Below are positions 37,912 to 47,088 of a DNA stretch of 64,000 nt, one piece after another (the stretch's first letter is position 1; the number at the start of each line of letters is the position of its first letter). The notes beneath the pieces were generated by a model. It saw only the letters and a program-made list of their open reading frames with translations, searched no databases and was not told the DNA's origin. This stretch comes from Hydrogenimonas sp. (lineage in GTDB: Bacteria; Campylobacterota; Campylobacteria; Campylobacterales; Hydrogenimonadaceae). A program made the position numbers and the translations under genes. Location: contig WFYC01000074.1 in assembly GCA_015490295.1 (NCBI GenBank), positions 1 through 64,000 of the forward strand, read 5' to 3'.

Positions 37912-38689
37912 CCGTTTCGAATCGCTTCTGCGCAGGTGCAGATCGAGAAGGAGAAAAATCATCGCCAAACGAATCGCTGCGGTTTCGCTGCTCCTTGTTT
38001 TGGGAGGCGTTGCGGCATATCTTACTTGGTATAACGGTGCTCTTTTAAACGGTGGCTGGAAAGAGCAGAGCCGTGAAACCTCTTTGGTAACAACTGTGCA
38101 GAGCATGACGGAGTCTGTGAGAGCGAAACCGGCTTTGAAAGATGTGCATCCCAAAACCGAGGTGGCCGCCGAGCCGAAGGGGCAGATCGAAAAAAGCGGC
38201 GGCGAAATGGTTATGAAAGAGAAAAAGAGCGCTTTGCAAAATGGTGAAAAGAGTGAGCCGAAAGAGATAAAAAAAGAGGCTGCAAAAGAGGCAGTGAAGC
38301 CGGAACCGAAAGTGAATAGGGATGTGCTGACGGAAGCGTTGAAGCCGGAAGCCGAAAAAGCGGAAGCGGAACCGAAGATCCGGCTGGAGGTAAGGGAAGT
38401 TACAGGTATAGACGCGCTGCTCGAGCAGTATGCGAATTCGCCAAGATACTCCGTAGCTCTTAAAATAGCTCGGAAATATTATGACGAGGGGGATTTCGAA
38501 AAAGCCTCTTTGTGGGCCAGGAAAGCGAACGTTCTTGATCGTGACGACGAGAGGGCGTGGATCATCTACGCGCAGTCGGAGTACGCGCTCGGGCGCGAGG
38601 AGCGTGCAAAACGGATACTCATACTCTTTCTAGACTACAAAGATTCGGCAAAAGCGCGCTCTTTGCTGATGACATGGGGCAGGGAATGA
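37904..38689 (+). CDS. MshN-like TM protein with TPR-type C-terminus
   Basis: N-terminal TM, K/E-rich linker, YYDEGDFEKASLWARKANVLDRDDERAWIIYAQSEYALG. Confidence 0.65.
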   Translation: MHSRFESLLRRCRSRRRKIIAKRIAAVSLLLVLGGVAAYLTWYNGALLNGGWKEQSRETSLVTTVQSMTESVRAKPALKDVHPKTEVAAEPKGQIEKSGGEMVMKEKKSALQNGEKSEPKEIKKEAAKEAVKPEPKVNRDVLTEALKPEAEKAEAEPKIRLEVREVTGIDALLEQYANSPRYSVALKIARKYYDEGDFEKASLWARKANVLDRDDERAWIIYAQSEYALGREERAKRILILFLDYKDSAKARSLLMTWGRE

Positions 38690-40356
38690 TAAAACAGAGT
38701 GTAAGACTGGGCGATATACTGGTCGAAAAAGGTCTCATCACCGAAGATGAACTGACGGAGGCTCTAAAGAAGCAGAAAGAGAGCGACTACTCCAAAAAGC
38801 TGGGTGAGATTCTGGTAGATGAGGGTTTCGTGACAGAAAGGGAGATAGCGGAGCAGCTCGCGAGTCAGCTCAGGCTGGAGTTTGTGGACCTCTACGGCGT
38901 GGAGCTGGATCTGAAGCTGCTCGAGCAGTTTCCGCTCCAGGTTCTCAAAAACGCATGGGCGGTACCGTTTGGGGAGGATGAGGAGAGCATATTCGTAGCC
39001 ACTTCCGATCCGCTTAACTACGATGCTCTCGAGGTTCTCGAAAGAAGTGTGGTAACGAAGCCGATCAAACTCTTTCTGGCTATGAAGGGCGAGATTCAGC
39101 ACATATTTCAGCGCATTGAGATTATAGATTCCACCAGGTCGATCGTGGCCGAAGTGAAGCGAGAAATAAAACAGCATGGCATCAAAAACGAGAGTGAAGA
39201 GAGTGCTGTTTTGAAGCTTATAAAGCTCATCATAAAAGATGCCGTAATCCGCAACGCGAGCGACCTGCACATAGAGCCGGACGCCTACGAGGCATCGGTA
39301 CGTGCCAGGGTGGACGGTGTGCTTCACGAGACCTTCGTCTTCGATCTGGAGGTCTACACCGCACTCGCTTCGCGCATAAAGATACTCGGAAACCTCGACA
39401 TATCTGAGCGCAGAAAGTCGCAGGACGGCAGGTTTATGCTGGTTGTCGACGGCAAAGAGTACGACTTCAGGCTCTCGGCGACCCCAACCCTGCACGGTGA
39501 GTCGATAGTGATGCGTATTCTCGACCAGCAGAAGGTTCTGATGAAGATGTCAGAGCTCGGGTTCGAAGAGGAGAATCTTAAAAGCTTCCATGAAGTGATT
39601 CACCAGCCCTACGGCATAGTTCTGCTCACGGGCCCTACCGGCAGCGGAAAGACGACGACCCTGTATGCCGCCTTGAACGAGATCAAAAGCATCGAAAACA
39701 AGGTGCTGACCATAGAGGATCCCGTAGAGTACCAGCTCCCCCTCATTCAGCAGGTGCAGGTCAACGAAAAGATCGGCTTCACATTTGCGAAGGCCCTGAA
39801 ATCTTTTCTGAGGCAGGATCCCGACATCATAATGGTGGGAGAGATTCGCGACTTCGAGACGCTATCCGCAGCCGCCCAGGCATCGCTTACCGGTCACCTC
39901 GTCTTCTCCACACTCCATACCAACGACGCCCCGAGCGCCGTCAGCAGGATGGTCCAGATGGGGCTGGAGCCCTATCTGATAGCCGATGCGCTCATAGCCG
40001 TAGTGGCACAGCGCCTCGTGCGTAAAATCTGCCCCTACTGCAAAACCGAGAGCAGGCCCCACCACGACCTGATAAAGAGGGTAGAGAAGTACCTGCCCGA
40101 AAATCCGCTCTTCTACAAGGGCAAAGGGTGCCCAGAGTGCGAGATGACCGGCTACATGGGAAGAACGCTGATAGTGGAGATAATGAGCGTAAACGAAGCG
40201 GTCGCACAGAAGATCTCCGAAGGGGCATCCAGGCTCGAGATAGCCAAAACGGCGCTCGAATCGGGGCAGTACCGCCCGATGGTCGAAGATGGCGTCAGAA
40301 AGGTTCTCGGCGGAGTCACCACCCTCGAAGAGGTATTGAGAGTTACGCGGAGCTGA
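38686..40356 (+). CDS. GspE/MshE-type secretion/pilus ATPase
   Basis: GPTGSGKTTTLYAAL, EDPVEYQLP, LRQDPDIIMVGEIRD, CPYC...CPEC zinc motif. Confidence 0.95.
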   Translation: MIKQSVRLGDILVEKGLITEDELTEALKKQKESDYSKKLGEILVDEGFVTEREIAEQLASQLRLEFVDLYGVELDLKLLEQFPLQVLKNAWAVPFGEDEESIFVATSDPLNYDALEVLERSVVTKPIKLFLAMKGEIQHIFQRIEIIDSTRSIVAEVKREIKQHGIKNESEESAVLKLIKLIIKDAVIRNASDLHIEPDAYEASVRARVDGVLHETFVFDLEVYTALASRIKILGNLDISERRKSQDGRFMLVVDGKEYDFRLSATPTLHGESIVMRILDQQKVLMKMSELGFEEENLKSFHEVIHQPYGIVLLTGPTGSGKTTTLYAALNEIKSIENKVLTIEDPVEYQLPLIQQVQVNEKIGFTFAKALKSFLRQDPDIIMVGEIRDFETLSAAAQASLTGHLVFSTLHTNDAPSAVSRMVQMGLEPYLIADALIAVVAQRLVRKICPYCKTESRPHHDLIKRVEKYLPENPLFYKGKGCPECEMTGYMGRTLIVEIMSVNEAVAQKISEGASRLEIAKTALESGQYRPMVEDGVRKVLGGVTTLEEVLRVTRS

Positions 40357-40358
40357 AT

Positions 40359-41600
40359 ATGCGCTACTTCAGGATAGATTACAGGCAGGGGAACAGGCGC
40401 GAATCGGTCGTACTCGAGGCGCAGTCGAAAATGGATGCGGTAACCGAGTTCAGGCAGCGCACCCTCGGCGTCATGCTATCGGTAAAGGAGGTCTCGAAGC
40501 CCTTTTCGCTGAAACTGCGAAAGTGGCTGGAAGCCAACAGGTCGCCGGTGCGCCGCAAAAGGGTCTCTCAGGAGCCCTACATAGCGACACTGAGGCAGAT
40601 ATCGGTTATGCTCGATGCCGGACTTCCGATAAACCAGTGCCTCGAAGAGGCGATACGCTCCACCGACGACGAGATGCTCAAAGAGATTCTTCGCTCACTG
40701 CTCTCTGATATCGAGAGCGGTATGAGCCTCAGCGAAGCGCTCGAACCTTTCAGAGTCCAGCTCGGCAGCATCTCCCTCTCTATGTTCAACCTCGGAGAGC
40801 AGACCGGAACGCTTTCAGACTCGATAAAAAAACTGGCAGAGATACTCGAGCAGATCCAGCACAACAGGCGTGAGCTCGTGCGGGCGACTCGCTATCCGCT
40901 CTTTACGATCATTGCGATGATGCTCGCTTTTGTCGTCGTTATCCTTATGGTCGTTCCGCAGTTTCAGGAGATATTCGCCGAAAGCGGGGCCGATCTGCCT
41001 TTCCCGACACAGCTTCTGATCTGGGTGGAGCATGCGATGACGGAATATGGCCCCTTCATCGTAGCGGGTGCAGTCGTTTTGAGCCTCCTTTTTTCGTACA
41101 TCTACGGAAAAAATGAAAAAGTGAGGCTCGAAGCGGACCGTCTGCTGCTTAAAGTCTATATCGTAGGCAAGGTGACGCACTACGCGATGGTGGGACGCTT
41201 CGTCTATATATTCAACGTTTTGCTCAATGCCGGCATTCCGATAACCGATGCACTCGATGCGGCCATAGGTGTAGTGGAGAACAGCTATATGAAAAGGCGT
41301 CTCGAGGCGATAAAAAGGGCCATAGAAGAGGGGCGTCCGCTCCACAGCGGCTTCGAAGAGAGCGGACTCTTCGCGAACATGATAGTGCAGATGGTAAAGG
41401 CGGGCGAGCAGGGCGGCGCGCTGGGTACGATGCTTCAGAAGGTCACCGATTACTACCAGGAGAGGTATCAGCACATAGTCGACAATGTAGCATCGATGAT
41501 CGAACCGATACTGATAGCAGCGATAGCCGGGTTCGTACTGGTGCTGGCGCTTGGAATATTCCTGCCCATGTGGAGCATGGCCGAAGTGATGGGGATGTGA
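40359..41600 (+). CDS. GspF/PilC/MshG-type inner-membrane platform protein
   Basis: ATLRQISVMLDAGLPINQCLEEA; three TM segments; T2SSF repeats. Confidence 0.93.
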   Translation: MRYFRIDYRQGNRRESVVLEAQSKMDAVTEFRQRTLGVMLSVKEVSKPFSLKLRKWLEANRSPVRRKRVSQEPYIATLRQISVMLDAGLPINQCLEEAIRSTDDEMLKEILRSLLSDIESGMSLSEALEPFRVQLGSISLSMFNLGEQTGTLSDSIKKLAEILEQIQHNRRELVRATRYPLFTIIAMMLAFVVVILMVVPQFQEIFAESGADLPFPTQLLIWVEHAMTEYGPFIVAGAVVLSLLFSYIYGKNEKVRLEADRLLLKVYIVGKVTHYAMVGRFVYIFNVLLNAGIPITDALDAAIGVVENSYMKRRLEAIKRAIEEGRPLHSGFEESGLFANMIVQMVKAGEQGGALGTMLQKVTDYYQERYQHIVDNVASMIEPILIAAIAGFVLVLALGIFLPMWSMAEVMGM

Positions 41601-41695
41601 TGGAGAGCGAATTCGGAACGATAACGGTTGCGGTGATAAGCACGCTCATTCTGGCGTTCGGACTCTGGATTATCAGAAAGTTGACACAGATATAG
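41600..41695 (+). CDS. 31-aa single-TM peptide at end of pilus operon
   Basis: MESEFGTITVAVISTLILAFGLWIIRKLTQI; ATG overlaps TGA of platform gene. Confidence 0.55.
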   Translation: MESEFGTITVAVISTLILAFGLWIIRKLTQI

Positions 41696-41742
41696 GGGGC
41701 GGCCTTTTTCGGCTCTATCCTGCGTCGAACCGGAAAAAGAGA

Positions 41743-41790
41743 ACGAAACGCCCGACCTGCGGGGATGGGGGCCGGGTGTTTCGTTTTCAT
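41743..41790. terminator. Bidirectional Rho-independent terminator between pilus operon and convergent pilins
   Basis: ACGAAACGCCCGACC...GGCCGGGTGTTTCGT stem with T-rich flanks on both strands. Confidence 0.85.
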
Positions 41791-41813
41791 TTGGTATTGG
41801 CATTATGCGGGTG

Positions 41814-42290
41814 TCAGTTGTCGATCAGGGTGAAGGTTCCGGAGGTGCTGTTGTACTCCCAGTAGTCGTTTGCGTCCGGTTTGCCGGCAATATCGGGTGA
41901 CGCCGCCTTTACGCCGCCGTTGGAAGCGGGGCCCCTGTAGTAGCCGTCGGCCCCTTTTACCCACTTTACATTTTTTCCATTTTTCAATATTTTGTCGAAC
42001 GGTGCGGTGTCGCTGCTGCCGAGTTTTATCGGGTATCCGGTTGCGGCGTCAAACTGCGCGGGGTCCGAGGGGTCTATGTCGAAACCGCAGGTAAACGAGC
42101 CTTCGTTTATTATCCACTCTCCGTGGCATACGTCTATCGCCGTCTGAACCGACGAGGCGGTGGAGAGTTCCGAGGTTATTTTGGCGTTGTCGCGCATTCC
42201 CAGAAACTTCGGAACGGCGACGCCGCCGAGCACCCCTATGAGAAGAATGACGAATATCAGCTCGATAAGGGTGAAAGCGGCTCTTTTCAT
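41814..42290 (-). CDS. Type IV pilin-like protein
   Basis: MKRAAFTLIELIFVILLIGVLGGVAVPKFLGMRDNAK. Confidence 0.92.
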   Translation of the reverse strand: MKRAAFTLIELIFVILLIGVLGGVAVPKFLGMRDNAKITSELSTASSVQTAIDVCHGEWIINEGSFTCGFDIDPSDPAQFDAATGYPIKLGSSDTAPFDKILKNGKNVKWVKGADGYYRGPASNGGVKAASPDIAGKPDANDYWEYNSTSGTFTLIDN

Positions 42291-42294
42291 GCGT

Positions 42295-42765
42295 CTACTG
42301 CAGATCTATGTTTACCGTATAGGTGCCGTTGAATGTAGAGTTCGGAGATACGAGCCTTTTGAGCTTCTGGTATTTGTGATTCGCAGAGTCGTTCACGACT
42401 TTTATCTGGGCGGAGAGAACCGGCGGATTCTGAGTGTGGTCAATGAGAATAGTCGCGTTTAGCTCACCGTTTTTGCCCTTGTACTCCCACGCCGTCGAGG
42501 ATGCGTTGTATGTGGCGTTTATGCTCCAGTAAGGAGACCCTTTAACCTCGAAAATATCGGTAATATTGGCGTCGGTCCCGTTAAGGTCGAGTAGGTTAAG
42601 GTATGCGGGCGGTACGGAAGATACGGCATCCTGCACCACTTTGAAGACGTTGGTCACCTCGGCGTTCTGCTTCATTCCCTTGTACTTCGGAATCGCTACA
42701 CCGGCGAGTATTCCTATTATTATGATCACGAAGATCAACTCTATGAGTGTAAACCCTTTTCTCAT
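42295..42765 (-). CDS. Type IV pilin-like protein
   Basis: MRKGFTLIELIFVIIIIGILAGVAIPKYKGMKQNAE. Confidence 0.92.
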   Translation of the reverse strand: MRKGFTLIELIFVIIIIGILAGVAIPKYKGMKQNAEVTNVFKVVQDAVSSVPPAYLNLLDLNGTDANITDIFEVKGSPYWSINATYNASSTAWEYKGKNGELNATILIDHTQNPPVLSAQIKVVNDSANHKYQKLKRLVSPNSTFNGTYTVNIDLQ

Positions 42766-42879
42766 AATGGACTCCTATAGTTTCGTTGTTGTCGAATGTG
42801 TTTTCAATATCGTCTCTTTTGGAGAAAATATTTAGCCGGATGCTTTAAAATTTTATCGATCATCGAAGCCGTTACAGAT

Positions 42880-43050
42880 ATGAACCCGCTGGTCGTTAAA
42901 CTCAAACAGGCAGTATGGAGTTATGCATCGGTATCCCACCCTCTGTATCATGAAAATCTTTACGAGATGCAGCGATACTGCGGACCGGATGGTCTGTTTG
43001 GATTGCTGCCAAACATTGAAAAAATGCATGAACTCTTAAAGATTATGTAA
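42880..43050 (+). CDS. Small ORF, 56 aa, unknown (possible gene remnant)
   Basis: MNPLVVKLKQAVWSYASVSHPLYHENLYEMQRYCGPDGLFGLLPNIEKMHELLKIM; in AT-rich intergenic region. Confidence 0.35.
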   Translation: MNPLVVKLKQAVWSYASVSHPLYHENLYEMQRYCGPDGLFGLLPNIEKMHELLKIM

Positions 43051-43176
43051 ATCAAAATTATGTATAGTAATGCGATTAATAAAAAATTATTGTAAAAAAC
43101 CTTATATGGTTTCACTTGAAAATCTCAATACTGCTGAGATTGGTGTTTGACAGATTCTGGTTTTGAAAGGGGTATC

Positions 43177-45333
43177 ATGGGTTTTGGAGGTTTTGGAAGG
43201 TATGTTTTTGCCTGTTTGTTGTCGCTCTCTATTCTGACTGGGTGCGGTGGCGGTTCCGGTTCGGATACGACAGACGGCACATCGGGTTCGATCACAACAA
43301 CTTACGCAACAGCACAGCTTGGAAACCTGGCAAATGCGACGGTTGAGATCTTTGAAGTGGAAGATAACGGAAGTTTGACGCTGAAATGGAGTGAACAGAC
43401 ATCTTCCGGCGATAGACTGGATGAGATAGGTAAGTTCGATCTTCATGCGCAGGATTTGAAGCCGGATAGGTTCTACCTTTATAAAGTAAGTGGAGGAGAG
43501 GACTGGGATGCTGATGACGACGGCGTAAAGGATGCAAACTATACTCTGAACAGAGGTACTGTCAGAGCCGTAGCCAAAGGGAGTGAGATTATAGATATGG
43601 GCGAAGGTTTCAGAGTAACCGCTGTAAGCGAGATAGTTTACGAGAAAGTTGCAAAAACCCTCAAATACGACTTCAACAGTACAACCTTCGGCGATATTCT
43701 AAACCAAAGTGCGGCTCTGGTAGTCGACGATATCGATGGTGACGGCAGTGTGGATATCAAGGATATATTACGCTATGACCCGGTGGCCGATAAAGAGAGG
43801 CTAAAAGAGCTGTACAGGCTTAAACTGAATGAAATTCTGGATACCATCCACCAGGGAAAAACCGTCGTGTTGAATCTTGACTCCATAGTGGGCTCCTACG
43901 GTACATCAAGTTCAACTCACGAGGTTGCTATCTCAAGTGACGGTACAATAGCCTATTTGGCAGATGGGGATAACGGTTTGGTGATCATAGATATAACCGA
44001 TCCGGCAAATCCGACTCAGCTCGGCTCTTATTATGATACGGCCGGGTATGCATTTGGTGTCGCCCTCTCGGGCGACGGTACGAAAGCCTATTTGGCGGAC
44101 GGTGGTAACGGTTTAATAATCATTGATATCACTGATCCTGCAAACTTAACTAAACTAGGATCTTTTGATATAGGAGGCAGCGCCAACAGTGTTGTTCTTT
44201 CAGGCGACGGTACAAAAGCTTATATAGCAGGTAGTAACGGTTTAGTCATTGTTGATGTGGTTGATCCTGCAAACCTGACAGAACTGGGCTCGTACAATAC
44301 AGCCGGAGTTACTTCTTGGGATATTACCCTTTCAGGCGACGGTACAAAAGCCTATATAGCAGATTATAATAACGGCTTGGTAGTTATCGATATCACTGAT
44401 CCTGCAAACCCGACCCTGTTTGGCTCCTATGATACGGCCGGGGATGCTCATGGTGTTACTCTCTCAAGCGACGGTACAAAAGCCTATGTGGCAGATAATA
44501 ATAACGGGTTAGTAATTATAGATATTACCGATCCTGCAAATCTAACCAGACTTGCTGTCTATAATGCGGGAAGGTATGCTTATGATGTCACCCTCTCAGA
44601 TGACGGTACAAAAGCCTATGTGGCAGATATTGTAAATGGTTTGGTAGTTGTCGATATCACCGACCCCACAAACCCGACCCCGCTCGGCTCCTACGATACG
44701 GCGGGGGATCCTCGTGGTGTTACTCTCTCAAGCGACGGTACAAAAGCCTATGTGGCGGACGGCGGTAACGGTTTGGTCATCATAGATATCACCGATCCCT
44801 CAAATCCGACTCTGCTCGGCACTTACGATACGGCGGGGTATGTCAGTGGCGTCATCCTCTCAGGTGATGGCACAAAGGCCTATGTGGCGGATGGCGGTAA
44901 TGGCTTGGCCATCATCGATATCAAAGATCCCTCAGCCCCAACTCTGCACGGCTCTTACGATACGGCCGGGAGTGCCGTTGGCGTTGCCCTCTCAGATGAC
45001 GGCACAAAAGCCTATGTGGCTGACCTTTTCAGTGGCTTGGCCATCATCGATATCAAAGATCCCTCAGCTCCAACTTTTCTTGGCTCCTACAATACGGCCG
45101 GGGATGCAAGTGATGTCACTCTCTCAGATGACGGTACAAAAGCTTATGTAGCAGATTATAGTGACGGTTTGGTCATTATTGATATCACCGATCCAAGCAA
45201 TCCAAGTGAGTTCAGTGCCTACAATACAATCGGTGCCGCTTATGGAGTTTGCCTCTCTGGTGACGGTACGGAGGCTTATATAGCAGACCTGAATAACGGT
45301 CTTGTGGTAATCGACCTCACTCTTTTCGAGTGA
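43177..45333 (+). CDS. LVIVD-repeat beta-propeller lipoprotein with dockerin-like Ca-binding motif
   Basis: Lipobox LTGC, DDIDGDGSVDIKDILRYD, 11 repeats of DGTKAYVAD.NNGLVIIDITDP. Confidence 0.9.
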   Translation: MGFGGFGRYVFACLLSLSILTGCGGGSGSDTTDGTSGSITTTYATAQLGNLANATVEIFEVEDNGSLTLKWSEQTSSGDRLDEIGKFDLHAQDLKPDRFYLYKVSGGEDWDADDDGVKDANYTLNRGTVRAVAKGSEIIDMGEGFRVTAVSEIVYEKVAKTLKYDFNSTTFGDILNQSAALVVDDIDGDGSVDIKDILRYDPVADKERLKELYRLKLNEILDTIHQGKTVVLNLDSIVGSYGTSSSTHEVAISSDGTIAYLADGDNGLVIIDITDPANPTQLGSYYDTAGYAFGVALSGDGTKAYLADGGNGLIIIDITDPANLTKLGSFDIGGSANSVVLSGDGTKAYIAGSNGLVIVDVVDPANLTELGSYNTAGVTSWDITLSGDGTKAYIADYNNGLVVIDITDPANPTLFGSYDTAGDAHGVTLSSDGTKAYVADNNNGLVIIDITDPANLTRLAVYNAGRYAYDVTLSDDGTKAYVADIVNGLVVVDITDPTNPTPLGSYDTAGDPRGVTLSSDGTKAYVADGGNGLVIIDITDPSNPTLLGTYDTAGYVSGVILSGDGTKAYVADGGNGLAIIDIKDPSAPTLHGSYDTAGSAVGVALSDDGTKAYVADLFSGLAIIDIKDPSAPTFLGSYNTAGDASDVTLSDDGTKAYVADYSDGLVIIDITDPSNPSEFSAYNTIGAAYGVCLSGDGTEAYIADLNNGLVVIDLTLFE
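43888..45330 (+). repeat. Tandem intragenic ~132-bp repeats (about 11 units)
   Basis: Recurring GACGGTACAAAAGCCTATGTGGCAGAT...GGTTTGGTCATCATAGATATCACCGATCC. Confidence 0.9.
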
Positions 45334-45434
45334 CACTGTTTTTAATGGCGGGATTTTACGTGAAAATTTTAGCGCGGAGCGAAGTCTGTTTCGCTCTGCC
45401 GTTTCCCAAAAAAGGTTCGGCAGAAAGAGCTTTT

Positions 45435-45860
45435 TCAAAGATAGATGATACCGATCCTGACCTCTTTGTCGCGGTTGAGGGGAAAACTTGCCTTTTTGAA
45501 GTTGGGCAAATTGAAAAGGTTGATCGTTTTGTAGTTTGAGAGCCCCACCCCCTCTTTCGGCATAAGCAGACCCTTGTCGATTTTACTGTTGTTGTTTTCA
45601 TCATGAAATACGCTGACAGCATATCTGCCTTCAGGGAGGTCTTTGAAGAGCGCTTTGACCGTTGTGCCGGTGATTGGTACACGCTCCATTTTATAGTATT
45701 TGTCCAGTGCCTTGTCGGGTATGGTTCCCTCTTTGTTGTAAAGAGAGAACTGCACCTCTCCACGATCATTTCTCAAGCCCGTTACAACTATTGTGAGATC
45801 GTGTGCATGTAACTCGAAGAAGGTGAATATCAGACCAACGGTGAGAATTACTTTCTTCAT
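45435..45860 (-). CDS. DUF2141-like secreted protein
   Basis: LTIVVTGLRNDRGEVQFSLYN...LPEGRYAVSVFHDENNNSKIDKG. Confidence 0.85.
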   Translation of the reverse strand: MKKVILTVGLIFTFFELHAHDLTIVVTGLRNDRGEVQFSLYNKEGTIPDKALDKYYKMERVPITGTTVKALFKDLPEGRYAVSVFHDENNNSKIDKGLLMPKEGVGLSNYKTINLFNLPNFKKASFPLNRDKEVRIGIIYL

Positions 45861-45918
45861 TTATATTATTTTCCTCTACTCTATGTTCATGGTGATACAG
45901 ACTCACTTCAATATTGGA

Positions 45919-46374
45919 TTAGTTATTACAGTTTTTGCAGCCTCCACTGCAAGATTGGTTACCGCTTTTTGCTCCTTTTCCCTGCCTTCCATTAAAGCCG
46001 GTCGGCGGGAAGTTGTCGTACATCCATGCCGCTATAATTTCGAGTTCCGATTTTGTAACATTTCCTTTTTGTGAAGGCATGAGACCGAATCGCCGAATCT
46101 TCTGAGGCATACATACTGCCTTTGCCTTGCTTGGATGCAAGACATAATCAACCATAAACGATACCGCACTCTTTTTTTCCGGATACTCCATTTTTATATG
46201 TCTCATAATACCCATTACCGGTGGTGCAACTAAAGAAGAGACATCTACAGGTCTTGTCTTTATATGACAAATACCACATTTTTTGTCGAAGAGCGTCTCA
46301 GCATTACGTGCCGTATCCGCAACAGTCACTGATGTAAGCATGAATAGCGACAAAAGTACATTTTTCATTTTCAT
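45919..46374 (-). CDS. Monoheme cytochrome c-like protein with Cys-rich C-terminal tail
   Basis: Signal peptide, CGICH, Met-containing LMPSQKGNVT, C-term SCSGGCKNCNN. Confidence 0.75.
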   Translation of the reverse strand: MKMKNVLLSLFMLTSVTVADTARNAETLFDKKCGICHIKTRPVDVSSLVAPPVMGIMRHIKMEYPEKKSAVSFMVDYVLHPSKAKAVCMPQKIRRFGLMPSQKGNVTKSELEIIAAWMYDNFPPTGFNGRQGKGAKSGNQSCSGGCKNCNN

Positions 46375-46782
46375 GTTTAGGTCCTTTTTTATGTGTATCA
46401 TAACATTTAGTATGAACAGAATGTGAATTGTACTTTTGCAGCCTTTCATGAGCCGGTATTTCGGGATATTCTGATATAGTTGCCATGGAATGGATCAGTC
46501 GCTGCCTCCAAAACATACCGGCTTGCCCATAATAATATTTAGATAAAAAATACAAACAATACGAGGTGGCGAAAAGTATCTTTACGGAGATCTGACCATA
46601 TCTGCCGGCCCTATGACATAGACACTACGCAAAAGTCTATATACCGAATGGCGGAAAAAAACTTTTATGGAAATCTTCACTTTTATATTGTGCCGGAAGC
46701 GAAGTTTTCGGGCAAGTTTGCGATTTTTATGTAAAAAGAGTGAAAAATCGGCGCAAAATTTGCAAATTTTTTTTATTTCAAG

Positions 46783-46788
46783 TATAAT
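46783..46788 (+). promoter_or_regulatory. -10 box TATAAT upstream of rpmE
   Basis: TATAAT within AT-rich region before rpmE. Confidence 0.5.
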
Positions 46789-46876
46789 TTCAACCCTCCC
46801 CCTAAGTAGCAGCGGTTTGTTATATTTGCAAGCCGCTGTCGTATGTGACGCCAAATCAATACATAAGGAAACAGCA

Positions 46877-47080
46877 ATGAAAAAAGGGATCCATCCTGAA
46901 TATGTCGAGTGCAGCGTAACTTGCGCATGCGGAAACCACTTTACGGTACTTTCAAACAAGCCCGAGATGCGAATCGATATCTGCAACGCATGCCATCCTT
47001 TCTTTACGGGATCTGAGAAGATTGTCGACGCTACAGGACGTGTCGAGAAGTTCAAAAGCAAATACAAACTGGAAAAATAG
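46877..47080 (+). CDS. rpmE: 50S ribosomal protein L31
   Basis: [59 protein letters not shown]. Confidence 0.97.
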   Translation: MKKGIHPEYVECSVTCACGNHFTVLSNKPEMRIDICNACHPFFTGSEKIVDATGRVEKFKSKYKLEK

Positions 47081-47088
47081 CCGTTTAA

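Noticed and set aside
43888-45330. Regularly spaced repeats resembling a CRISPR array
   Set aside because: The repeats are in frame, about 132 bp, without unique spacers, and encode LVIVD propeller blades.
45330-45539. 69-aa plus-strand ORF after the LVIVD gene
   Set aside because: Mostly antisense to the DUF2141-like gene; no support for coding.
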